DNA of 64,000 bases from Lepidostoma basale (taxonomy: Eukaryota > Arthropoda > Insecta > Trichoptera > Lepidostomatidae), in assembly GCA_022606425.2 (NCBI GenBank), contig JAHDVF020000582.1, forward strand, positions 112,247-176,246, written 5' to 3'. Both the position numbers and the translations under genes were made by a program. Positions 41,166 through 52,599 of the stretch are shown here, one piece after another (position 1 is the first letter of the stretch; each line of letters opens with the position of its first letter). Under the pieces are notes generated by a model that was not told the DNA's origin, did not search any database, and worked only from the letters and a program-made list of their open reading frames with translations.

Positions 41166-41930
41166 ACAGTTTCACCTCATAAATGATTTATTCTGTGATT
41201 TCTTAAAATATATGATACGTTGTGAATCTCAGAAATAAGTAAAGATCAAACGCAGTAAAGAAACTTATCGTTTTAATACTAGTATTATATATTATAAAAT
41301 GTATCCAGTGACACGAATATGATATAATAAATTGACGATAATCATTGTACAATTAGGCAATAATCCATATCAGAACACAGTCCATTGAATCCATCAAATA
41401 ACAATTTCGTGCGCTATACATCTCACGTTGATTGAACGCTCCTTACAATAGCCTAAGAGCGATATTAAATCGTGATCTAATCTGCCTATTGAATACACGG
41501 GAGTTTCCAATACCTGAAAATAGTATAGAACTAGTCTGGAGCGAATCCCTGCCAGTAATGGATACCCCCCACGGTACGGCGTGTATCAATTATTCGCAGG
41601 AATGTAATAACCTGATGATTTCGAGTAATACATTTTACACCACATAATAGAGTGAAGAGATTGCTAAGATATTGTGGAAGCCCGAGGCCACGCCTCTAAT
41701 TGAATGGTGGGGTACGTCTGCTCGACGGCGGCCATCTTGAGATTATTAATGCCTGAATTTTCACGGGATTTTATACAAATTTGAAGTATATAAACACGTT
41801 TTTCTAAACAAATTAAAAGAGCTACCAATACAAGCTTACACCAAGGCATTAAAAGTACTCTTCCGCTATAAAAATGGAATTATTTTTTCTATTACTGAAA
41901 GCATCTTATTAAATCGTAGTTAACAAATAA
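41166..41930. other. unique DNA
   Basis: A 71-codon plus frame at 41432-41647 (MNAPYNSLRAILNRDL...) is GC-balanced but unrecognised. No splice or promoter signals support it. Confidence 0.3.
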
Positions 41931-41934
41931 ACAA

Positions 41935-42305
41935 ACCATCACGCTGTTGAGGTAGACATGGCATGACCAAATTAATCCAATTTTAAAGGTTGGTCATGAA
42001 AGAAGCCAGAAAAATAGAGGAAGCTAAAGACGTATGCCAGGATAGAAAAGTGTGGCGGTCCATTCTCTCTGCCTACCCCTGCAGTGAAACGGTGTGATGG
42101 TTCGTTGTTGTTGTTATATCACGCTGTTTCCCCGCAGGGGTAGGTAAAGAGAATGGACCGCCACACTACTCTATCCTGACAAACGTCTCTAGATTCCTTC
42201 ACATTCATACGACGAGTCATACACGCACGTCGATTCTTCCGACTTCTAACATGGCCAACCTTTCAAATTTGATTAATTTGGTCTTTTTACCTCGACTCCG
42301 TACTC
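41935..42305. repeat. tail-to-tail inverted pair of LINE-A 3' ends
   Basis: A plus-strand end (41955-42105: ATGGCATGACCAAATTAATC, AAGACGTATGCCAGGATAGA, then CGGTGTGATGGTTCG) meets a minus-strand end (42115-42300: ATCACGCTGTTTCCCCGCAG to ACATGGCCAACC and AATTTGATTAATTTGGTC). Arms of about 130 bp are complementary apart from an internal deletion, so transcripts in either direction could fold. Confidence 0.8.
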
Positions 42306-42329
42306 CATTTATATATATTATACTATATC

Positions 42330-42416
42330 ACTATATCTCAATAGATGCCTTTAAAATAATTTTGTAATGTCTATTGATGAAATAAACTGATTTGATTTAA
42401 TTTGATTTGATTTGAT
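42330..42416 (+). pseudogene. LINE-E 3' end with GATTT tail
   Basis: CAATAGATGCCTTTAAAATA, GTCTATTGATGAAATAAACT and then four TTGAT-type units. The complement begins the LINE-E pieces at 9848, 36047 and 52069. Confidence 0.75.
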
Positions 42417-43239
42417 TTTCCTCACGTGTGCATACCAGTATCCTCTCCTCTACCTTCCCCGACGCAGCATATCTCCCTTATCCTTGAATTTTTTATTCTC
42501 TATTGCAGTGTCTTGCCAGATATATTTCAAAGGGTCTTCATTCCTGACACTCTGAGCTCGTTTTTGTGATTGTGGTGTCCGCCCTGCACTCGATCCCATA
42601 TGTATATACCACGATGCATCATTCAATTCACTATAGAGTTTTTTTCGTTGCTCAAGCAGTAATAAATCATTAAGATATTTATAAGCTAAACAAGTGATTG
42701 TAATAAATCGAAAAAAATATGATTGTTTATTAAATTCAAAACAAAAGCATCTATACACAAAATTTCCAACCCGCATCGTTGTGATCTTTAAATTTCTCGC
42801 ACCTTACTTTTGCGCTCAGGTGTGTCTCATATGAATGGAAAAATACACGCTCGACAATAAAGAAGGCTTTTCCAACGTTTCATAATAGTGAAAAAGCTAT
42901 GTATTTTTTCGATGACGCGGGATATTTCCATGAAAACACATTTCATTTCATTCCCCAGTTTACAGATTTTCATCTTCTCGGCATTTACTTGCTTTTGGTA
43001 TTGGTGTTATGAAGATTATTTCTTCCACGCAGGCGTATTCATTCGTAATCTACATGCTCATACGCATATTTCATTCCATATATAGACACAAAAATAGTAA
43101 TCTACAGTAAAATATAAGCGATTCAAGCATGATTTTATAATAAATCAAAAGCTCATAGGAAAACATCTGGGAAATAAATGAATGGTTGAAGTAAAATAGG
43201 CACTAAGCAACAAATATTTTTTTTCTTTAAAAACATAGA
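42417..43239. other. unique DNA
   Basis: A 108-codon minus frame (42450-42776) is Arg/Lys-rich near its C-terminus and has GSSAGRTPQSQKRAQSVR. The trailing WQDTAIENKKFKDKGDMLRR part is suggestive of a retroelement C-terminus, but I cannot assign it. Confidence 0.3.
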
Positions 43240-43750
43240 TTTGACATACGCAGTGTACAATGGTGTTCTTGTGCCAACCCTAATGTATGGAAGTGAAGCA
43301 TAAAACTGGCAAAATAAGGATGCAAGTAGAATAAATGCAGTAGAAATGAGATCTCTAAGACGAATGTGCGCTAAATCTGTATATGATAGAGTGTCAAATG
43401 CACATATAAGAAGTGAACGCAGTGCGAATGAAAGTGTTATGAACAAAATAATAAAAGGGTCGTTAAGATGGTTCAGACTCATGGAAAGAATGAGTGAAGA
43501 CAGAATGGCGAAGAAAGTTTATGTAAACGACTTGAACGGAACTAGAAAAATGGAAGACTGAGGAAAACGTAGCACAATCAAATCAATAAATTATTAAACT
43601 TCTGTCACGTGAAGAGTCAGAGAAATTGACTGTAATCGACCTATGAATGTAGAGGACACAAGAGAAGTATGTCAGGACAAAACAGTGTAGCGGTCCATTT
43701 ATTTTGTTGACTCCTCCAAGGAGACGGCGTGATGGTTAGTAAGTTAGTTA
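43240..43750 (+). pseudogene. LINE-A C-terminal fragment with tail
   Basis: Plus strand: YAVYNGVLVPTLMYGSEA, INAVEMRSLRRMCAKSVYDR, SLRWFRLMERMSEDRMAKKV, YVNDLNGTRKMED, then a frameshifted KT-HNQINKLLNFCHVKSQRN, ending with GACGGCGTGATGGTTAGTAA and TTAG repeats at 43733-43755. Confidence 0.8.
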
Positions 43751-44394
43751 GTTAAAATATGTAACGATGCAACAGATTTATCAAAGAAAGTGATTATGTA
43801 GCTCTTGTTTACCAAACTAAATTGTGTAAAGTTGTTTAACTATTATAAGAATACAAAGTCCCTCTTCTAGATATCGAAAATGACAGTTAATAATATTAAA
43901 AGGAATGAATCAATACAGTTTTAAAAAATGTCAAACCGTTATGCTAACTAGAAGAGCAGTAAATTCACTCTACCGTATCGAAAGTCAACACCGTTTTAGA
44001 CCGCCTCGCGATGTAAGTCAGGTGGAAATGTCTTTAAAATGGCACTTAAAGACTCAAAAATCTGTCTCAAACCCATAAAAGGTCTGAACAAAGCGCTGGC
44101 GCCATAAAACTGTGATTCAAAACATAAAATCGTTCAGATAAAATCATAAGTTCAGCGCAATGAATAAAGATAACAGAGAAAACGCAATACACTGACACGA
44201 TTGAGGACCAAACGTTAAAATTTATGTAAGTGACTCAAATATTTAAATTAGAGCTTTACATCATTGTTCAGGTAACAATTAATTTACAATTTAAAAAATC
44301 GTTCACTAATCTGTTAAAAATAATGTGAGTTTTTATTTTCTATAGTCGCCTTAATTTTTATACAAAAGAGTTTTTTAGCCCAAGACGGTTAAAA
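43751..44394. other. unique DNA
   Basis: A trace of TTTACATCATTGTTCAGGTA (44257-44276) is the dispersed Penelope-like terminal repeat. No gene seen. Confidence 0.35.
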
Positions 44395-44645
44395 TAGAGT
44401 GGAGAAACCTTTGTCATTGGATTCTTCGTCAGCTTGTCTTCATCCACTGCTGGACGTAAGCCTCTCCACCCCCACGCCATCCGTCTCGGTCTCTCGCCTG
44501 TGTTCTCCAGGCCCTTACCGCTGTCAATATCATCCCTCCAATTAGTAGGCAGTCTCCCGACACTTCTTCGGACCAATCTTGGCCTCCATTCAGAAACCCT
44601 CTGGCTCCATCTTCCATCATCCCATTGGCACACATATCCAGCTTA
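44395..44645 (-). pseudogene. LINE-C-like C-terminal fragment
   Basis: The minus strand in two frames reads MMEDGARGFLNGGQDWSEEV and SVGRLPTNWRDDID, then RDRDGWRGGGEAYVQQWMKTS and the GCTTACGTCCAGCAGTGG hallmark. It is the end of an RTE-like polyprotein of the same group as 19852-20262 but a different subfamily. Confidence 0.7.
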
Positions 44646-46290
44646 TAGCCACTTCATTGCAATGCGTATCCCTATATCGGTCATTGGATTAAATAAAGTC
44701 AAATGTCTGTTTTGATTTATAAAAATTCAATAGCATGCGTGTGGTATAAAATGAAATTGAGGAAATGTTCAACTCTCTGATTAATTAATTAAAATGTCAG
44801 TTTCTCTTATTTCTGTTGTTCATTCCTGCTCACTACATACTCGAATGGCATCATCATAAATTTGACAACAGCCGGAATGGTTCTGTTTTCTACCAACCGA
44901 AGTGCAAATAGTTCAATCAGTTCTCCAGTAAATGTGATTTTTATTCCGTTTTTACTACCAAACCCAGCATTCACCCCACTCTTTTCACCAGAAATCCTTT
45001 GCATATTTCACTAATAAAGCCTTCTATCTCATATATTTTTATGTAAACAGTAAAAAATGCAGAATTTAATTAAAAACCGAAAAAATCATTTTATTTATTA
45101 CAGTTAGCTTTATGATTCAAGCGTTTAAATTCAAGCTTTATGATTCAAGCGTTGGTGTAAATATGTTTTTATAAAAGAAATATTAAATGGTTATCTGGTA
45201 AAAAAAAAAACTTGTCCTGAATGTATAAATTTTTTTTTAAAAAGAACAATAAATATAGGTGTGAACTAAAACACATTTTTTTCCACAGATTGGCTTAATT
45301 GTATCGACATATTTCGTAGGTATTAAAAAAATACTATCAATACAACTAATTGAAGTTAGACAGAATGCAAGGGATAAAAATAACAAGCGAAATTTAAGAA
45401 TTAATTAACCGAGTTAGTTTTAAAACCTTGTATAAATGTCCAAAGAAAAGAATTTAATAATTTGATAATAACAAATAACAAAACCACAGTATGCCTTTGT
45501 TTATTATTTTTTTTTTTGTTTAAAAACAACTTTCTTCAAAAAATGTAGCCCTAAGAATAATTTAATATTTATGGAATTCCTAAACACAAATAATAATAAA
45601 AACTTAGATTTAAGGTTAAGGCTTGATATAGATTGATAACAAAAAATTATATATACATATTTTTTTTAAATATAGAAAATTAAACACAGTTAATAAAAAA
45701 ACAAAAATGTAGATTTAAAAATGTTCATACAAATGTTGCTAGTATGTGGTGTTGATTTATAAGTATACCAATGTTATGGAGTTGTTTATGGGTAAAAGGT
45801 GCCAGTGATTTGAAATACAGTACTCCGTGTTCATACATAAAAGGGTGAGAATCAATTACCATAACTGCTCTTGTTTCCCTTTGTATGAAAACGTTTTGTA
45901 AAATGAAATAAGTCAGCTTTGCATCTAACGTGCCGACAGCCACTGTGGGAGCGAGTGTGGGGCACTTTATGTTTTTTTGGGCTCACATCCAAAGGAATAA
46001 TCACACGAAACACTTATTCTTTGGGGGTTTCTCGGGTATTGCCGCTGACAGTGACGAAGACTTATGGTAAACAATGAAATGGTACACTGGGAACGGTTGC
46101 AGAGTCATAATAAATCATAGATGCGATGGAAAGGATTTATAAGCTGCGAGGAAAGAATCGTAGACGGATAGACAAGGTTGTCGCAGTTGGAACCGCGTAA
46201 ATTAAACGGTTTAATTTATTTTCGCTTAGAATGAATTTTTGAAACCAGAACTAATTAAAAGCTATCAAAAAATAAATTGAAATAAAATTT
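44646..46290. other. AT-rich DNA with one protein-like frame
   Basis: A 72-codon minus frame at 45725-45943 (MAVGTLDAKLTYFILQNVFI, SHPFMYEHGVLYFKSLAPFT) has more natural composition than neighbours and remains open upstream to about 45970. I do not recognise it. The 65-codon frame at 44807-45004 is similar in status. The rest is AT-rich with long A and T runs. Confidence 0.35.
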
Positions 46291-46480
46291 ATAAGTTCTT
46301 CTATATTCGCCATACTTTTGTGTCTAAATATTTGTGAACAATTTTATAATATTTCAAATATCTATATAATATCACTGAAAAAGGGCTGTGTAGTCCGAAA
46401 CATGTTTGATATTTAATTTTATTTTGTTTAAAAAGTAAGTGTTGTATACAAAGTGCATATAAAAAAAGGAAAATATAAAA
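46290..46480 (+). mobile_element. Penelope-like terminal region, copy 3
   Basis: TTCTTCTATATTCGCCATAC, then ATTTGTGAACAATTTTATAA and the hammerhead-like block, then TGTTGTATACAAAGTG. It is the third member of the family at 50-420 and 37640-38045. The first 20 bases also match the last bases of the window (63964-63985). Confidence 0.7.
46368..46413 (+). ncRNA. hammerhead-like motif, one core change
   Basis: AATATCA, CTGAAAA, A, GGGCT-GTGT-AGTCC (five paired bases), GAAAC, ATGTT, TGATATT. Stem I is perfectly paired over seven bases. G8 of the core is A, which should prevent cleavage. Stem II is longer than in the 37.9-kb copy. Confidence 0.6.
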
Positions 46481-47269
46481 TTTATATATTATATTCCACT
46501 TAATGAGTATTATTTAGGTAAAGAAATAATATGTGTTTTCATTTTCATTTCATTTATTTGTTTATTAATATCAATAGCATTAAAGAATTAATTTCCAATT
46601 CACTGAAGATACAGATATGAATGTTTTAAATATTAATAATGTATATAGGTCCATGTACACAACAAATTAACTAAGTGGAAAAAATTGGTCATTTTTAACA
46701 ACGACCACTACATACAAATTGATAGAATAAAAATAAATATATGTTGACGATGTACCATAAATGGGTTTAGAAATAGAGGAAGACCGACAAAAACTGACGA
46801 AGCTCCGTCAGAACCAAACACCGGTTGGTTAGTTCTAAAATTTAACAATTATATTAAACCAAAAAAATAGAAAATTGAATACAATGATATGCTATGATAA
46901 TACGCTGTATAAATGTGATACGCGAAGAAAATACTAAAGACACCGTCTCTTTAACAATTCTATAAACATCCAACTTTTATAATGTCGACCGTCTCATTAG
47001 GTCCTCGCGTAGCAATTCAATTACTCCTGGCTTACAATGCAGGGCCATATCTGGCAGAGGAAGTTCTTACCACATCGCTTATTTGTGCTGGCCGGGGTCC
47101 AATTGAATATCTGCTGGTGGCGAAGTGTGGAAACCCGACATTATACTGAACTACGAGTATACAAACTATTCTCCTAAATGCCCAGGAACTCTAAATGTTC
47201 TACTAACAGTAAAATAATTTTGAAAATAGAACAGCATGCATTTGCACTCTTATGAGATTACTAACTAAC
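46481..47269. other. unique DNA
   Basis: A LINE-A scrap (ATGTTGACGATGTACCATAA, AGAAATAGAGGAAGACCGAC) is at 46740-46790. A GC-balanced patch at 46980-47160 is unrecognised. Confidence 0.4.
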
Positions 47270-47730
47270 AAACTAACCATCCCGCCGTCTCTCCGAAGGG
47301 GTAGGCAGAAATAATGGACTGCCACACTTTTCTTTCCTGGCATATTTCTCTCGCTCCCTCAACATTTATACATTAAAAAAATAAAAACCATCATTCTGTT
47401 CCTCTAGAGGGGTGGGCAGAGAAAATGGACCGCCACACTACTCGATACCCCTATCTAGTATCCTCCACATTCATATAGCAATCATACACGCACGTCGATT
47501 ATTTCGGCTTCAAACATGACCGACCTTTTAAATTTGATAAATTTGATCATGCCAAATTTTATTCGGTCGCCGACGATTCTGTACTCCATCTACATCATTA
47601 ACGTATAATTTCTTTACCATTCTTTCACCATCCATGCGTTTCAATTCTCCAAACCAACGCAGTGATTCTTTCATAATTTTGTTCATAATACTTTCTTCCG
47701 CTCTACATTCCATCCTTATATCATAATTTA
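47270..47730 (-). pseudogene. two LINE-A 3' fragments in tandem
   Basis: The first (47270-47375) holds only the tail-proximal part. The second (47388-47730) reads AEESIMNKIMKESLRWFGEL, KRMDGERMVKKLYVNDVDGV and RRPNKIWHDQI on the minus strand, plus the end near 47400. The two belong to different subfamilies and lie in the same direction. Confidence 0.75.
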
Positions 47731-47744
47731 AAAAAAATATGTTT

Positions 47745-47820
47745 TTTAGTTTCGACCGGTTTCGGTAGCTCGCCGGTATCTTCCGGTCTACTAGAAGTTA
47801 ATATAAAAGATTTTTTTCAT
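47745..47820 (-). mobile_element. trace of the 6.9-kb foldback family
   Basis: TTTCGACCGGTTTCGGTAGC followed by TCGCCGGTATC resembles one arm of 6970-7010 (GCGACCGGTTTCGCCAGG-CTCGCTGG-ATC). On the minus strand it keeps GAAACCGGTCG. Confidence 0.4.
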
Positions 47821-47934
47821 AATATTTTCTGATATATAATATTTCTTTCTCTACCTTAACATTCACGCACGCCATAATTTCTTCTATTATTTTATATACG
47901 CGATTAATTATGATTTTAATAATATGTAGAAGAA

Positions 47935-47956
47935 GAAGAAGAAGAAGTTGTCATAA
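47935..47956. repeat. GAA microsatellite
   Basis: Seven GAA units at about 47932-47950. It could be the orphaned tail of a LINE-B insertion, but no LINE-B sequence adjoins it. Confidence 0.7.
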
Positions 47957-48625
47957 TATGCTTATGTTAAATTTATGAAAAACACGTTTCAAATGCTTGT
48001 ACCCAACTAACCGATAAGTTGTTTCTCTGAAGGGATAATATGAGAAAATAATACCAGACTTAGCTATCAATATTTTGAATTGCCTATGACTAACTCTTAA
48101 ATACATCAGATATTTAGAATTTGTTCTATAAACGAATTGAAATTCTGATTGAATACGATATCATTCTGAATACAAGTTATTGTGTTGTATTAGATTTCAA
48201 AATACGTAAACGAAATACTTATACGTCTCACAGAACCAAAACACATTCATATCATTGTATATGGCGAAACAAATCATCTTAATGCCACCGTACCATAAAA
48301 TGAAAATACGCCCAAACAAGTTACATAATACCCTGAAAGCAATAATATTATAATAAGAAATACGCCGAAAGATTTCTCTTCATAGCCTGGGTTGTTTTCC
48401 TCGAGGATACTATACAAAAATCCCGGTCAGCGAAACAATTTTTGTTTGAAGAGATAGCATCAATTCAGGGCATATTTTGTATAATATATATTGATGCGGT
48501 CTATAATCGCGAAACGTATATAAAATAGTGCGTATGTTTTTCCGAAAACATTATTATTGCATAAGAAAACAAACAAAAATACTCGTATATACAATAGATC
48601 GATCAGTTATTCTGCAGTATCAAAT
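47957..48625. other. unique DNA
   Basis: No gene or repeat recognised. Confidence 0.35.
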
Positions 48626-48629
48626 TATT

Positions 48630-48900
48630 ATATTTCTAGATAATCCATTGTTCTGGCGGAAACACTTTGATATTTCGACATTATCAACTGATTAATTTAA
48701 ACACTGTTATAATATCACAATTGATTAAATTTCTATGAAATTGTCATATGAAAAGGTGTTACAATCAACTCTTGTAACACCTTTTAATTGTAACACCTGA
48801 TGATGCCAACATTTATTAGCGAAACAGCTGTCGCGACAATTTTTTAGAGATTAAATCAATTGTAATATTATGACAGTGTTTCAATTAAACAGTTAATAAG
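48630..48900 (+). mobile_element. foldback element with hammerhead motif
   Basis: Ends GATAATCCATTGTTCTGGC (48639-48657) and internal inverted arms ATAATATCACAATTGATTAAA and TTAAATCAATTGTAATATTAT. A further small palindrome AGGTGTTACAATCAACTC-TTGTAACACCT lies at 48755-48783. The right arm carries the hammerhead motif; the left arm's partner is largely deleted. Confidence 0.7.
48786..48842 (+). ncRNA. hammerhead ribozyme motif, core intact
   Basis: AATTG pairs with CAATT outside an internal loop (stem I); CTGATGA at 48797-48803; extra T; GCCAA/TTAGC stem II with one mismatch; GAAA at 48821-48824; C-AGCT-G; GTC at 48830-48832 with predicted cleavage after C48832. All core bases are present. 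Confidence 0.65.
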
Positions 48901-48975
48901 TCCTGTAAACACCTTGATCAACCATATTCAGTTTCCAATTTGCATCTTCGTCTCTATTGAGATACAATTAAATCA
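48893..48975 (-). mobile_element. repeat F fragment
   Basis: GTCCTGTAAACACCTTGATC and CATCTTCGTCTCTATTGAGA match the complement of 23411-23480. Only this one end is retained, directly beside the foldback element. Confidence 0.7.
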
Positions 48976-50165
48976 TGAGTTTATATTCTATTTTTGTTTA
49001 TTATAGATATCTAAAACAGCGGCAGCATATACGAGTATTTCAGAACTATCCGCATCTGGTGATGCCAGTGAAGAGAACTATCAAATTTGTATTATTGGAT
49101 ACACACAGAGATTGTCTTAATTGTCTTAATAATGTCTGACTGAAAAAAATAATAATAAAAAATGGATGGTTCAAAAAAAATAATCAAGTGAAAATTTACA
49201 ATCAAATTGTATTGCTTATAAATGTCGTAAAACTATGTTTGAAAAGTATTAATATTTTGCTATTAAGGACTTATAATGACATATATTGCAAAAATGAATA
49301 TTCTCATTACTTTTAATCAATGCATATACTCGTACAACGTTTTATTTATATCTTCCCTGCTTTTCCTACTTAGGTAATTATGATTTTCTTTGATGCAGTT
49401 TTCACTATTTCTATCTTAACAAAAAAAAATCACTATGATATTATATAATAACGAGATCCAAAAGAATTAAGTACAATGCATTTGCGTTTTCATATAATAA
49501 ATGGTGCATTCATTTAAACAATAAAGAGCATTATCTAAGATGGGTGCTTACATTTCAGAGCTTTCAACGTCTCATTAGCACGAGATGAAAATCTTAATTT
49601 CACCTTGTAGACTAGAGTACAAAGGTTTGCTAATGCTCAAAACCTTAGAAGTAATGGTGAATTCATTTCGAGCCTGCAGCTGCAGTTGGTCGAGATATTT
49701 CTAAGGACCATTCATATATCGGTCCTGCTGTAAGGTTCATTACTGTATAAGTATAGAATCCGACTATTGTTTTAACCTACCATTAAATGAAAGCTCTTAT
49801 ATCAAACCAAATGAATGGCATCTTTATCGCGTTCAAATGTAATTTAGATTAAATAAAATATATTTCATACTCATAATAAAAAATGCACTGCTCAACTTGC
49901 ATTAATGCTTTTAAATGCTATAATTGTGAAATTTTGAGAAACGTAAAATAAAATATGATAGTTGGGTGTTAATATGAATTGTAGCTATTTAATATTTTTT
50001 TAAGATAATAAATTAATAAATCATGAAAAAAACTGTTAATGAACATAGTAGACGTCGCTACCAAATATCATTAATTATGATATTTATAACAGAGTTTTTG
50101 ATTTTATTTAAACAGTTAATAATGTTGAAATATCAAAGTGTTTCCGCCAAAACAATGGATTATAA
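48976..50165. other. AT-rich DNA
   Basis: At 50100-50162 there is another Penelope-family terminus (ATCAAAGTGTTTCCGCCAAA, ACAATGGATTATAAAATTG). The patch 49540-49740 is less AT-rich but unrecognised. Confidence 0.4.
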
Positions 50166-50222
50166 AATTGTTGATCACGTGAGGAGCCGAAGAAATCGAC
50201 ATGCATGCATACCACGATGAAT
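50166..50222 (+). pseudogene. LINE-A scrap
   Basis: DHVRSRRNRHACIPR, matching the VGHVRSRRNRRACMTRC region only. Confidence 0.65.
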
Positions 50223-50984
50223 TGGGGATACTAGTAAAGTAGCTATTTCAAATAACTGATTGCAAATTATAAATACAAGTTTTTTTTTAAATATTTTATT
50301 TCGGCTTAACGAGATCTTTTTTTTAAAATGAGTAACTTTAATTAAAATAACATGAATTTTTATTAAACTCAAGTCGTTAACACTGTGGCATAACGTTATA
50401 ACATTTTTATGAATTAAAACACCTTTTACCACTTCAAAAGTGTAAAAAACAGTGTTTCAATTAATAAAAAATCGAAAAAACATTAGTTTAATTGATAACT
50501 TCGTCTATTGGAACGAATAATAACTATATTTTCTATTTTATACATATGACTTAACAATAACATAATTTTAATTTAGTTAATAACGAAGTTTCTACCTCAG
50601 TAAAATATTTCATTATTTTAACTTGTTTTCAAACATTTCTTTGTCGCAAAAGTATTCAAAATTATTAATGAGTCAATAATTCTAACTTCTGTATTCAAAT
50701 ACGCGCTACACAGAACACAATCTTTTACAGCGTTTTTGAATTTATTAGAAAAGTTTTTCGAAAAAGCTTCGTAACAAATTATTTGTCAAAATACTTTCTG
50801 GAGTATCAATCATTATTATTGCGAAAACAGAGGGTCTACGTAACTTATCTGAAGTTTAAGACTTTTTGGCTCCAAATACGGGATTTTCATTATTCTTTTT
50901 AATGGCGCTTAAGACAAAGAATACAAAGCACGCATTGTTTTTGTGTTTGGACTTTTCACTTATGTTGCATTTTAATTAGTTATA
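50223..50984. other. AT-rich DNA, no gene seen
   Basis: Nothing recognised. Confidence 0.35.
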
Positions 50985-51300
50985 CTTCTTGCTGGGTATG
51001 CTGGACTACCAATCATTGGAAATTAGACGAACTATCCACCTAGGTGTTCATTTTTTTCAACTGATTCGTGGTCGAATACATAACTCTGATATTTTGAATG
51101 ACTTGACTTTGTTTGTCCCTGACAATTATCTGCAGCAAAGGCAACATAGATTATTTCACCTGCCACTGTGTAGAACCAATCTACCTTAGGTAATGCCCGT
51201 GGGCAGGGCAATAATCCTTCTAAACCGCATCTCTTCGGATATGGACATCTTCCACGATAGTGAGGCAACCCTCAGAAAGCATCTATCTCTTATAAAATGT
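50985..51300 (+). pseudogene. LINE-E C-terminal fragment (CR1/jockey-like)
   Basis: Plus strand: LEIRRTIHLGVHFFQLIRGR, DILNDLTLFVPDNYLQQRQH, RLFHLPLCRTNLP, a stop, then VMPVGRAIILLNRISSDMDI and FHDSEATLRKHLSLI. It aligns with the minus-strand product of 9990-10304 and shows the LFH-P-RTN and DIF signature of the clade's C-terminus. One in-frame stop disables it. Confidence 0.75.
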
Positions 51301-51609
51301 ATAAAATTGGCATTTGATTCTATTGTTATTCTTATTATTTCTGTTTACTTAATTTATTTAAAAAAAATTAATTATCTTGTTTTTTGTGTTTATGTTTATT
51401 GTTTATTTTGTATTTAGTCTTTTTTAAATTTCACAATTGTATCATCTTTATGTTTGAAATGGTTTTTCTACAGTTATAAGCGATTTTATAAATCTTTCTT
51501 AATTTTTTATTTATTTATATTTACAGAATGTAGGAAGTAACCTCCAAAACATGTTGTGGATATTTTTTTTATTTTATAAAAATATTTATTAAAAAAAAAT
51601 AGATTTTAC
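51301..51609. other. AT-rich DNA with a terminal relic
   Basis: ATGTAGGAAGTAACCTCC followed by AAAACATGTTGTGG (51528-51562) is a worn hammerhead-like end, with GG/CC stem II and AAAA for GAAA. Confidence 0.4.
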
Positions 51610-52070
51610 TAAAATAAGCTAAAATGGCACTTCCCAATGGTGTTCTTGAACTGGCCCTTATGTATGGGAGTGAAGCATAAAACTGGAAAAAGAAGGATGA
51701 AAAGAGAAGAAATGAGATCTCTTAGACGAATGCATGGAATATCGGTGTATGAAGATATAAGAATTGAATATAGGGCGAATGAAAGTGCTATGAACAAAAT
51801 ATGAATATAAAATGAAAGGATCATTAAAATGGTTTGGACACACGGAAAGAATGAAAAAAGAAAGAATGGTTAATAAAGTATATGTTAACGATGTAAACGG
51901 AACCAGAAATAGAGGAAGACCGAAAAAAACGTGGCACGACCAAATACATCAAATGTTGAATGTCGGCCACGTGAAAAGTCGAAGAAACCGACGAGAATGC
52001 ATGACACGATGTATAAATGTTGAAGAAAAGAGAGAAATATGTCAGAAATGAACAGTGTGGCGGTCCATCA
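51610..52070 (+). pseudogene. LINE-A C-terminal fragment
   Basis: KKAKMALPNGVLELALMYG-like start with frameshifts, MRSLRRMHGISVYEDIR, then an open stretch SLKWFGHTERMKKERMVNKV, YVNDVNGTRNRGRPKKTWHD and EKREICQK with a stop at 52049-52051. It is cut at GTGTGGCGGTCCATC, where a LINE-E end in opposite orientation begins. Confidence 0.8.
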
Positions 52071-52205
52071 TCAAATCAAATCAAATCAGTTTATTTCATC
52101 AATAGACATTTCAAAATTAACGTTTAAAGCATCTATTGAGAACAGATAAAACAATATATCAGAAACGTATGAGAGATGGTTCGACATTAGAAAAACAAGG
52201 TGGTT
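52069..52205 (-). pseudogene. LINE-E 3' end
   Basis: AATCAAATCAAATCAGTTTA then ATCTATTGAGAACAGATAAA and AGATGGTTCGACATTAGAAA, matching 9848-10000. An internal 14-bp stretch present there is deleted here. It inserted into, or recombined with, the LINE-A end. Confidence 0.75.
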
Positions 52206-52590
52206 AGGTAGTTGGTTAGTCAATTAATTTTATCCTTCCAAAACGAATTTCTGTTTTAGCGAATATTTTATTTCCAATACTTCTATATAATACATACGAG
52301 AGTCATTTACTCCATGATTTATTACTATACTTATCTGTCTGGGAGCGATCTCTGTAGCAAGTCTCAGTGCAATAATAATTAAGGGCTCAACTTGTGATGG
52401 ATTCGAACCCAAAACAGCCGTCCGTCAGTTGGTGGTTTGCCACAAAACATCCATAACAAACGCATGTCCATTACACATTATCTACTGCAGAAGATTCCAA
52501 CAACCAAATTATTCATTTATTCTAACATTCACTTGTAATATGAATAATTTAAAATAAATAAATTTCAAACTTAAAATTTTGTTGTTTTTC
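52206..52590. other. unique DNA with a possible tRNA-like scrap
   Basis: TGGATTCGAACCCAAAACAG (52397-52416) is the complement of a B-box. No complete tRNA or SINE can be drawn around it. Confidence 0.35.
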
Positions 52591-52599
52591 TTATTCTTA

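Noticed and set aside
49040..49085. A further hammerhead (CTGGTGATGCCAGTGAAGAG)
   Set aside because: No GAAA at the right place, no stem II and no cleavage triplet; the resemblance is only to the first few bases.
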